From: Chitinophagales bacterium
GTDB lineage: Bacteria > Bacteroidota > Bacteroidia > Chitinophagales > Chitinophagaceae
Assembly: GCA_017303335.1 (NCBI GenBank)
Contig: JAFLBK010000002.1
Location: forward strand, 124,001 to 188,000
Reading direction: 5' to 3'
DNA: 64,000 bases
Made by a program: the position numbers and the translations under genes
Shown here: piece by piece, positions 58,147-64,000 of the stretch
Position numbering within the stretch: the first letter of the stretch is position 1
How the letters are laid out: each line of letters begins with the position of its first letter
Notes under the pieces: model-generated
The model's database searches: none
Told to the model about the DNA's origin: nothing
Seen by the model: only the letters and a program-made list of their open reading frames with translations

Positions 58147-58965
58147 ATGAAAAAGATTTTGGTAGCCGTCGATTTTTCGGAGGCCTCGCGGAAAGCGATG
58201 GATTATGCCGCGGCTCTCGCCAGTTCCTTCAACGCAGGGTTGGTACTGGTTCACGCATTTTACATGCCGGCGCCGGTAGGCGATGCGCCGGGTTATATTC
58301 CGCTCTCATTAACAGAGGTGCAGGAAGAGAATGAGGCTTTCCTCCAGCGGGAACTCGAATACCTGGCCTCCAATTTCAGGATCAGGGCGGATGGGTACGT
58401 GCGCATGGGAACAGCCACCGGTGTTATCCGGGAGCTGGCGAAAGAAATCGGGGCCGATCTCCTGGTGATGGGCATGAAAGGAGCGGGGCATTCGATGTCC
58501 CTGTTCGGCAGCACGGTGGTATCAGCCATACGTAAATTGAAGATTCCCCTGCTAGTGATACCGGAACAGTACACATTCAGTTATATCAAGTACATCTGCT
58601 TCGCCTGCGATTTTACAGAAAAAGCGGGCGCCCACCCGCACCAAATGCTGGAAACAATCGCCACGCACTTCAATGCCGATGTGCGGGTATTGCATGTACA
58701 GAAGAATGAGATCGCACTGGGTGGTTCCGAAGTGGCTGGTAAGATGGCGGCCGACCTGGCGCTGAGCCGGATCCGGCATAGTTTCCATACCATGGTAGAT
58801 ACGGATGTGGAAAAGGGGATCAATGATTTTATGGCGACCAATTCAACCGACCTGCTGGTCATGGTATCCCACCATCACAACCTGTTCGAACGCCTGTTCA
58901 TGAAGGAACACAGCCGGCAGATGGTTTACCAGGCCCGGGTTCCGCTGTTGGTGCTGCACGATTGA
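58147..58965 (+). CDS. Universal stress protein with two Usp domains
   Basis: 272 aa. The first Usp domain starts KKILVAVDFSEASRKAMDYA and ends with the nucleotide-binding style motif MGMKGAGHSMSLFGST before IPLLVIP. The second domain (about residues 145-272) carries a partial copy and ends VYQARVPLLVLHD. Unlike the USP at 52501, the ATP-site glycine pattern is recognisable. It is probably co-transcribed with the baeRF gene upstream. Confidence 0.9.
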   Translation: MKKILVAVDFSEASRKAMDYAAALASSFNAGLVLVHAFYMPAPVGDAPGYIPLSLTEVQEENEAFLQRELEYLASNFRIRADGYVRMGTATGVIRELAKEIGADLLVMGMKGAGHSMSLFGSTVVSAIRKLKIPLLVIPEQYTFSYIKYICFACDFTEKAGAHPHQMLETIATHFNADVRVLHVQKNEIALGGSEVAGKMAADLALSRIRHSFHTMVDTDVEKGINDFMATNSTDLLVMVSHHHNLFERLFMKEHSRQMVYQARVPLLVLHD

Positions 58966-59077
58966 TCATCCGCGGTTTGCTGACAAGAGTCATTTTTTTG
59001 ATTGACCAATGTCGTTGTTTTTGCCGGTTACGCGATGGTAGCTTTAGGATGTCAACAATATTCAAAACACGTAAAAC

Positions 59078-59086
59078 AAAGGAGGT
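59078..59086 (+). promoter_or_regulatory. Full Shine-Dalgarno AAAGGAGGT before hsp20
   Basis: Nine-base perfect match to the 16S anti-Shine-Dalgarno, 4 nt before the ATG at 59091. This settles the start codon choice. With rpsU it is one of only two such sites directly upstream of a gene in this window. Confidence 0.85.
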
Positions 59087-59090
59087 GGTT

Positions 59091-59543
59091 ATGTCAACCA
59101 AGACTTTAATCAGAACCGGTGACCTGATGCCATCTGTCTTTAATGATTTCTTTAAACCCTGGAACAACTGGTTCGATATGAACAACGGAGGAAGTTTATG
59201 GGGTAATATGCTCACGATCCCTGCCGTGAACATCGTGGAGGATAAGAATGATTTCAGGATCTCACTGGCCGTGCCGGGAATGAAGAAAGACGATTTTAAG
59301 ATCGATGTGGAAGGCGATATGCTTACCATCAGCGCCGAAACCAAAGAAGAGAAAGAGGAGAAGGAGAAAAAATATACCCGCAAGGAGTATAGCTATTCTT
59401 CTTTCAGCCGCACGTTTACGATTCCGCAAGGAACCAAAACCGATAAGATCGATGCCCGGTATGAAGACGGGGTGTTGAACCTTATCATCCCTAAAACCGA
59501 AGAAACCAAAAAGCTGGAGGCTAAACACATAGCCGTAAGGTAA
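59091..59543 (+). CDS. Small heat-shock protein, Hsp20/alpha-crystallin family
   Basis: 150 aa from the ATG at 59091; an upstream in-frame extension is rejected because of the Shine-Dalgarno and the typical MSTKTLIRTGDLMPSVF start. The alpha-crystallin domain is at about residues 43-140 (PAVNIVEDKNDFRISLAVPGMKKDDFKIDVE; GVLNLIIPKTEE with the C-terminal GVL motif), ending in AVR rather than the usual IxI anchor. It holds unfolding proteins during stress. A terminator follows. Confidence 0.93.
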   Translation: MSTKTLIRTGDLMPSVFNDFFKPWNNWFDMNNGGSLWGNMLTIPAVNIVEDKNDFRISLAVPGMKKDDFKIDVEGDMLTISAETKEEKEEKEKKYTRKEYSYSSFSRTFTIPQGTKTDKIDARYEDGVLNLIIPKTEETKKLEAKHIAVR

Positions 59544-59569
59544 GCGGGCTTCTGTCCTGCTTAATCAAT

Positions 59570-59608
59570 ACCCTGCCGTACAGGGCGGCAGGGTTTCTTA
59601 TTTTTTAC
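59570..59608 (+). terminator. hsp20 terminator
   Basis: 9-bp stem ACCCTGCCG (59570-59578) / CGGCAGGGT (59586-59594), a seven-base loop, then TTTCTTATTTTTT. Confidence 0.8.
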
Positions 59609-59631
59609 TGTGAACGATAAATAGTCCGGTT

Positions 59632-60264
59632 ATGAAAAACAAGATACTCCTGGGATTCATCGGGATTTTGCTGATGAGTTCCTGTTCCAGCAGCCGCATC
59701 ACCAGTTCGTGGAGCGCCGCTGGTTCCGCCCCCAAAAAATTCAACAAAGTACTTGTGCTGGGATTGATCCGCGACCAGGACCGGAGCATCTGCACCTATA
59801 TGGAACAGCACATGGTGGACGATCTCAAAGCGCTGGGGTACAATGCCAGTTCGGCCCAGGTCGAATTCGGGCCCAAGGCATTCGAAAATATGTGCGAAAA
59901 AGACGCGGTGGATAAGATCCGCCAGGCCGGCGCCGATGCGGTGATCACCATCGTATTGCTCGACAAATCCAAAGAACAGTATTATGTACCCGCGCAGCGG
60001 GAAAACCTGCCCCGGTCGGTTTACTACCGCCGCTTCGGCGGTTATTACACCACGGTATTCGACCGCATTTATTCCCCCGGGTATTACGTAACCGATACCA
60101 GGTATTTCTGGGAAAGCAACCTGTACGATATGGGTACCAAGGACCTGTTGTATTCGGTGCAAACAGAGTCTTTCGATCCGAATTCGTCGGAAAGCCTCGG
60201 GCATGAATACGGGAAACTGATCGTGGAAAACATGGTGAAGAAAAATGTGCTGGCTAAACAATAA
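59632..60264 (+). CDS. Lipoprotein of unknown function
   Basis: 210 aa with lipobox LLMSSC (Cys at about residue 18) followed by a serine-rich linker. The body contains KVLVLGLIRDQDRSICTYMEQHMVDDLKALGYNASSA and later AVITIVLLDKSKEQYYV, which resembles small alpha/beta lipoprotein domains (DUF4136-like pattern), but the match is weak. It lies downstream of hsp20 behind its own spacer and has a strong terminator. It is probably an envelope-stress-related protein; this is inference from position. Confidence 0.7.
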   Translation: MKNKILLGFIGILLMSSCSSSRITSSWSAAGSAPKKFNKVLVLGLIRDQDRSICTYMEQHMVDDLKALGYNASSAQVEFGPKAFENMCEKDAVDKIRQAGADAVITIVLLDKSKEQYYVPAQRENLPRSVYYRRFGGYYTTVFDRIYSPGYYVTDTRYFWESNLYDMGTKDLLYSVQTESFDPNSSESLGHEYGKLIVENMVKKNVLAKQ

Positions 60265-60292
60265 CGGATAATCCTAACGCAGGCATGAATGA

Positions 60293-60323
60293 AGAAAGCA
60301 GCCCTCGGGCTGCTTTCTTTTTG
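60293..60323 (+). terminator. Terminator after the lipoprotein gene
   Basis: Perfect 11- to 12-bp stem AGAAAGCAGCCC (60293-60304) / GGCTGCTTTCT (60308-60318), TCG loop, then T-rich tail. Long and GC-centred, one of the strongest in the window. Confidence 0.9.
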
Positions 60324-60367
60324 GGGATCATGCTTCATGCTTGCTCCGTTAATCGGATAACACAACC

Positions 60368-60817
60368 CTATATCTTCTCATACCGGCCGGTCATCTTTTT
60401 GATCTTAATCCGGTACATAACAGTTTTCACCCGGTTGCTGTCGTCGATGGTCCCTTTTTCATCGTGTTCGTGGAGATGTATGGTGCTGCTGGTAAGCAGC
60501 GTAAATACCCGGTTGAACAAGGTATCCCGGGCATGTTCGGCTTCTTTTCCTTTCAGTTCCCTGAACTCCCCGAATACCAGCACGGATTTCCAGTTCGCCA
60601 TATCGGTCATCATGTCCACCTCAAAGCAAATCCTGGGGTTCTTCCGCAGCGCCCGGATCTTACGGCCATAATTGGTTTGACCATAAATGTATTTTCCGTC
60701 GTAGGTATAAGTGAGCGGAACAATATAGGGTTGATTGCCATCGCTGCAGGCAAGACGGCCGAGCACCTGGCTCGACAGCACATTTTTCATTTCCATATCG
60801 TTGAGTTCGCCGAGCAT
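60368..60817 (-). CDS. FMN-binding pyridoxamine 5'-phosphate oxidase family protein, NimA-like
   Basis: 149 aa. The segment LGRLACSDGNQPYIVPLTYTYDGKYIYGQT followed by GRKIRALRKNPRICFEVD is the split-barrel flavin-binding signature shared with NimA and related 'flavin/nucleotide-binding' proteins. No cofactor-specific residue for PNPOx is obvious, so it is more likely a flavoprotein of unknown substrate. It has its own promoter-like box upstream (60835-60842 on the minus strand). Confidence 0.85.
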   Translation of the reverse strand: MLGELNDMEMKNVLSSQVLGRLACSDGNQPYIVPLTYTYDGKYIYGQTNYGRKIRALRKNPRICFEVDMMTDMANWKSVLVFGEFRELKGKEAEHARDTLFNRVFTLLTSSTIHLHEHDEKGTIDDSNRVKTVMYRIKIKKMTGRYEKI

Positions 60818-60834
60818 AAAAATGTTTTATACAG

Positions 60835-60842
60835 CAAATGTA
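60835..60842 (-). promoter_or_regulatory. -7 box TACATTTG upstream of the NimA-like gene
   Basis: Read on the minus strand this is TACATTTG, 17 nt before the ATG at 60817, fitting TAnnTTTG. No -33 at the usual distance. Confidence 0.45.
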
Positions 60843-60924
60843 TCGCTGAACGTATGCGGTTAAAAATGACAAGCGTCAGTGATGCCTCTAACGATGCTCA
60901 TTGCCATGCCCAGGGACAGCGGGT

Positions 60925-60932
60925 TAGCTTTG
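60925..60932 (+). promoter_or_regulatory. Promoter TTG-21-TAGCTTTG upstream of the small acidic gene
   Basis: TAGCTTTG at 60925-60932 with TTG at 60901-60903, 21 nt apart. The box is 19 nt before the ATG at 60952. Confidence 0.5.
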
Positions 60933-60951
60933 TTGCAGAAATAAAAAGATC

Positions 60952-61131
60952 ATGTACGACGATCCCAAAAAGAAGCCCCATGAGATTCCCCCGGTGAAAG
61001 ATCCGGATATTCATCCCGACGCGGTTCCCGACCTGCCGGTATTGCCCGAAGAGGATCCCGATGTGATACCCGATGAGGATCCGTTCGAAACACCTCCCTA
61101 TGAAGTACCTGAACCGGGAGAAGGGCCCTGA
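60952..61131 (+). CDS. 59-residue acidic, proline-rich protein
   Basis: 59 aa, starting MYDDPKKKPHEIPPVKDPD. Almost all of the C-terminal two thirds is Pro, Asp, Glu and Val (for example PEEDPDVIPDEDPFETPPYEV), so it is predicted to be disordered and soluble. A promoter-like box and an ATG in good context support it. The next gene starts 31 bp later. Function is unknown; it could be a small stress or envelope protein. Confidence 0.6.
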   Translation: MYDDPKKKPHEIPPVKDPDIHPDAVPDLPVLPEEDPDVIPDEDPFETPPYEVPEPGEGP

Positions 61132-61162
61132 GGAATTCAAAACAGGAATTAATAATTGAGAA

Positions 61163-61549
61163 ATGAAAACAGTATTGGATATACTATTATTCTTTGTAGC
61201 GGTCACGGCGTTGATATCCGGGGTTATCATCATCCTCTACCCCGATGGCAGTGTGATGCAGATGTCGACCGATCTGTTGAAAACATCTCCTTTTACAACA
61301 TTCCTGGTTCCCGGAATCGTACTTACTGTTTTTGTTGGAGGAAGCAGCCTCGTCGCATTCGTGCTGAACCTGCGGAATACGTTGCGTCGGTATGAATGGG
61401 CGATTCTTGCCGGCGTTATGACCTGTGGCTGGGTATTGGTGCAGATGCTGCTTATTAATACCATCTTCTGGCTGCAGTTTGTGTACCTGGGGATCGGTAT
61501 AGTGATGATGCTGATCGCGTATCAGCTGAAAGGCAAGGCATTGATCTGA
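61163..61549 (+). CDS. Four-span membrane protein of unknown function
   Basis: 128 aa with four hydrophobic helices: ILLFFVAVTALISGVIIILY, FLVPGIVLTVFVGGSSLVAFVL, WAILAGVMTCGWVLVQMLLI and FWLQFVYLGIGIVMMLIAYQ. It is 31 bp after the small acidic gene and may be co-transcribed. It ends 12 bp from the convergent AI-2E-family gene. No recognised family. Confidence 0.7.
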   Translation: MKTVLDILLFFVAVTALISGVIIILYPDGSVMQMSTDLLKTSPFTTFLVPGIVLTVFVGGSSLVAFVLNLRNTLRRYEWAILAGVMTCGWVLVQMLLINTIFWLQFVYLGIGIVMMLIAYQLKGKALI

Positions 61550-61561
61550 TCTGTTACCTCC

Positions 61562-62620
61562 TCATCTGTTCTTTCCTTCATTCCGCCGTATCAATATATT
61601 CACGGCTCCCCACTCAGGAACGTTATCAGTGACCAGTTTCAGCATACCCAGGAAGGGGATAAAGAGGATCATGCCGCTCACGCCCCAAAGAATACCACCG
61701 GCAATGATAGCTACCAGCGTGGCCCAGGTACTGATGTTGAGTTGCGTGGCCACCACCTTGGGAAATATCACATTGGCTTCGAGGTATTGAACAAATACAA
61801 AAACGCCTACCACGCCAATGGGGTACCAGACGCTGTCCTTGGTGATCCAGGCAATGGTGATGGGTAACAGGGCGCTGATGATAATGCCGAGATAGGGTAT
61901 GATGGTCATGATGGCGGTAAGAAAGCCGAACAGGATGGCATGGCGGATGCCGAGAGCCAGCAGGCCGATGCTGTTCAGCACACCTACGATCAGGTAAACG
62001 AATACCATTCCCTTGATGAAATGGAAATAGGTGAGAATGGTTTCTCCGAGTACCTGCTGCAGCCGTTGTTTGTTTTCCGCTCCAACAATCTTTTCCAGGA
62101 AGCGCACAAAATCTTTTCGGTTATAAAGGAACAGCGCCGCGAATACAGGTGTGATAAAAAGGGTGAACAACCCGGAGGCGGTTTGACTGAAGATGCCGGT
62201 GATCAATCCCGGGGCTTTGCCCGATAGCTGATCGGATTCATCGGCCCACCATCGCTCCTGCGAGGCGATGGAAATATTGAAATTGTTTTCCAGCCAGTGT
62301 TGCAGGTTGCTGATGGCGGGCTGCAGTTTGGCTTTGAGTTCGGGCAGGTCCTGCAAAAACGCGTTGAACTGGATCACTAGCAACGAAACCAGCCCGGCGA
62401 AAAGCAGCAGTACGAGCAGGAGTCCGGCCGTGATAGCGAGGCTGCGGGGCACCCCTTTTTTTTCGAGCCAGCGGCAGATGGGGTACAGAACAATGGCGAT
62501 GAACAGCCCGTAAAAAAGCGGGATGAACAGCGTTTTACCAAAATAGAGCAGGGGCAGGGCCACGGCAGCTATCAATAATCCATTGATGATCCGGCTGTTT
62601 TGTATTGCCTGTTTTTCCAT
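61562..62620 (-). CDS. AI-2E transporter (PerM/YhhT) family membrane protein
   Basis: 352 aa with about eight membrane spans. Typical motifs are LFIPLFYGLFIAIVLYPICRWLEKKGVPRSLA near the N-terminus, and the later block TIIPYLGIIISALLPITIAWI, with FVQYLEANVIFPKVVATQLNI near the C-terminus. Members include autoinducer-2 exporters and Na+/H+ antiporters, so the substrate is not decided by family. Its neighbours give no signal-related context. Confidence 0.88.
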   Translation of the reverse strand: MEKQAIQNSRIINGLLIAAVALPLLYFGKTLFIPLFYGLFIAIVLYPICRWLEKKGVPRSLAITAGLLLVLLLFAGLVSLLVIQFNAFLQDLPELKAKLQPAISNLQHWLENNFNISIASQERWWADESDQLSGKAPGLITGIFSQTASGLFTLFITPVFAALFLYNRKDFVRFLEKIVGAENKQRLQQVLGETILTYFHFIKGMVFVYLIVGVLNSIGLLALGIRHAILFGFLTAIMTIIPYLGIIISALLPITIAWITKDSVWYPIGVVGVFVFVQYLEANVIFPKVVATQLNISTWATLVAIIAGGILWGVSGMILFIPFLGMLKLVTDNVPEWGAVNILIRRNEGKNR

Positions 62621-62761
62621 ATAGCAAGATTGCGGATTTGACGGCGCAATGCCAATGAGGCATGTCTGTGCCCCGGGTGATAGAGGTCAGTTTCCGGTGG
62701 CAGTTACTTTAACAATTCAGAAACAATATGCCGGCCGACCTTTGCGTCGTTCAAATCAAGC

Positions 62762-63526
62762 ATGAAGAAAAATACCGGAATGAAACGATCCGTATCCATA
62801 CTCCCGTTATTCATTATCATCTTTTCAGTTGCACTGGCCCTTTCGTTTGAAGGACGGGCTGCCGTTAGCCGGATCCGAACCGTAGCTGCGGTAAAAGATT
62901 CACTCTCCAATTTCGCCGAAAAAAACACCGAGGTGGCATTGTTGTATGAACGCCTCGACCTGGCGGAAAAGGGTCTTAGCCGCAAGGCATTTGAATACGC
63001 CATGCAGGGGTTTGCGTACCTTCGCCGGAAAGGAGATATCCGCAACGATGAGGTGATTTCGATCGTGGATTTCAGTTTGCCTTCATCTTCCCGTCGTTTA
63101 TTCGTGATCGACCTGGCCAACAATGAAGTATTGTTCTGCACCTACGTGGCGCATGGTCAGAATTCGGGGAAGGAATATGCCAGGCAGTTTTCCAACACAC
63201 CCGAAAGTAACAAAAGCAGTTTAGGATTTTACCGAACGGGGGCCACCTACCAGGGAGCGCATGGCTATTCACTCAAACTGGAAGGCCTGGAAAAAGGCAT
63301 TAACGACAATGCAGACCGGCGTGATATTGTCATTCATGGTGCCGCGTACGTTAGCGAGGCATTGATCCGAGCCCAGGGCTACCTGGGGCGGAGTTTAGGC
63401 TGCCCGGCCCTGCCCGAGAAACTGCATAAACCCATCATCGACAAGATCCGGAACGGAACCTGTTTGTTTATCTATGGCGGCGATAAGGCTTACCCGGCTA
63501 AGTCGAAGATCCTCCGGGAATCGTAG
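62762..63526 (+). CDS. L,D-transpeptidase-type (YkuD_2) murein protein
   Basis: 254 aa. An N-terminal hydrophobic segment (SILPLFIIIFSVALALSF) acts as a signal anchor. The catalytic part resembles the YkuD_2 family: DLANNEVLFCTYVAHGQNSG, then DIVIHGAAYVSE, and LGRSLGCPALPEK, where His is in VIHGA and the nucleophile Cys is in LGCPA. It probably makes or trims 3-3 crosslinks or links in peptidoglycan; activity is not shown. An alternative start is the ATG at 62780. Confidence 0.82.
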   Translation: MKKNTGMKRSVSILPLFIIIFSVALALSFEGRAAVSRIRTVAAVKDSLSNFAEKNTEVALLYERLDLAEKGLSRKAFEYAMQGFAYLRRKGDIRNDEVISIVDFSLPSSSRRLFVIDLANNEVLFCTYVAHGQNSGKEYARQFSNTPESNKSSLGFYRTGATYQGAHGYSLKLEGLEKGINDNADRRDIVIHGAAYVSEALIRAQGYLGRSLGCPALPEKLHKPIIDKIRNGTCLFIYGGDKAYPAKSKILRES

Positions 63527-63571
63527 TTTTATAATCTCCCCGCTTCTCAATACCTTCACAAAAATTTTGTT

Positions 63572-64000
63572 ATGGGTTTGCGAACTAAACTGCAGGGCAC
63601 CGGCGTGGCCATTGTTACTCCTTTTAAAGCATCGATGGAAGTGGATTTTGAGGCGCTGGGCAAACTGATCGATTTTATCATTGCGGGCGGGATCGAATAC
63701 ATCGTGTCCCTGGGCACAACAGGTGAAACACCCACACTTGATGCGGAAGAAAAAGCGGATATCATTCATTATACTTACGAACGTGTGAACGGACGGGTGC
63801 CGGTTGTGGTAGGAGTCGGTGGTAATAATACCCGTGAAGTGATGGAGAACCTGCAAAGCTATCCGCTCGAAAAAGCGATAGCGGTATTGAGTGCGAGTCC
63901 CTATTACAATAAGCCTTCACAGGAAGGGATCTTTCAGCATTATAAGAACCTGGCGGAAGCAAGTCCGAAACCCTTATTGCTCTACAATGTGCCCGGGCGA
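63572..64000 (+). CDS. dapA: 4-hydroxy-tetrahydrodipicolinate synthase, 3' end cut by window
   Basis: 143 codons are visible from the ATG at 63572 (MGLRTKLQGTGVAIVTPFKA). Signature VSLGTTGETPTLDAEEK contains the GTTGE pyruvate-binding loop; ASPYYNKPSQEGIFQHY follows, and the window ends at LLLYNVPGR, which holds the proton-relay Tyr. It catalyses the first committed step of lysine and diaminopimelate synthesis. The active-site lysine lies beyond the window. Confidence 0.95.
   Translation, partial: MGLRTKLQGTGVAIVTPFKASMEVDFEALGKLIDFIIAGGIEYIVSLGTTGETPTLDAEEKADIIHYTYERVNGRVPVVVGVGGNNTREVMENLQSYPLEKAIAVLSASPYYNKPSQEGIFQHYKNLAEASPKPLLLYNVPGR

Overview
The window is chromosomal DNA from a member of the Bacteroidota, most likely a Chitinophagaceae-like soil or aquatic bacterium. 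The evidence is a PorV/PorU-type type IX secretion pair with C-terminal 'PNPF ... GKMVLIR' sorting-like ends, genes that mostly lack a Shine-Dalgarno sequence, repeated TAnnTTTG promoter boxes of the Bacteroidota primary sigma factor, lipoprotein signal peptides, and a LytS/LytR-type two-component pair. No insertion sequence, prophage or CRISPR array was found. Both window edges cut genes: an aminotransferase at the left and dapA at the right.

Layout. 1-9 kb: class V aminotransferase end, a striking 10-bp tandem and inverted repeat, cyanophycinase, an exported alpha-mannosidase (GH125), an SGNH hydrolase, an S9 peptidase lipoprotein, an acyltransferase and tyrS. 9.4-20.8 kb: a PorV-like outer membrane protein followed by two tandem copies (about 5.1 kb each) of a giant C25 (gingipain/PorU-type) peptidase gene. 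The two copies are mosaics of near-identical and strongly diverged blocks. 20.9-26.2 kb: an HscA-like Hsp70, a second acyltransferase, riboflavin synthase, rpsU, a Xer recombinase and a ribosome hibernation factor. 26.4-40.8 kb: the ancient translation/transcription block tRNA-Thr, Tyr, Gly, Thr, tuf, tRNA-Trp, secE, nusG, rplKAJL and rpoBC, interrupted by one secreted DUF4920-like gene between nusG and rplK.

40.8-51.2 kb: mixed housekeeping and envelope genes. These are an intradiol-dioxygenase-like lipoprotein, a LytS/LytR pair, an OmpH/Skp-like protein, an amino-acid permease, heptose-7-phosphate kinase, an isoaspartyl peptidase (a plausible partner of the cyanophycinase), ispD and a large L,D-transpeptidase. 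51.2-61.5 kb: a stress and envelope neighbourhood with YtxH-like, holin-like, two universal stress proteins, a PolX-type polymerase domain lacking PHP, a phospholipase D, a bacterial eRF1-like (baeRF) protein, Hsp20, an FMN-binding NimA-like protein and several small unknowns. 61.5-64 kb: an AI-2E-family permease, a second L,D-transpeptidase-type protein and the start of dapA.

The observations most worth following up are: the mosaic C25 peptidase tandem; word-repetitive inverted repeats that begin at or just after stop codons; two genes (rpsU and hsp20) carrying full Shine-Dalgarno sequences in a genome that otherwise seems not to use them; a palindromic 21-bp insert in frame inside hscA; tRNA-Trp-like decayed repeats beside the real tRNA-Trp; and the baeRF/USP/Hsp20 stress cluster. 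All assignments are from reading the sequence only; no database search was run.
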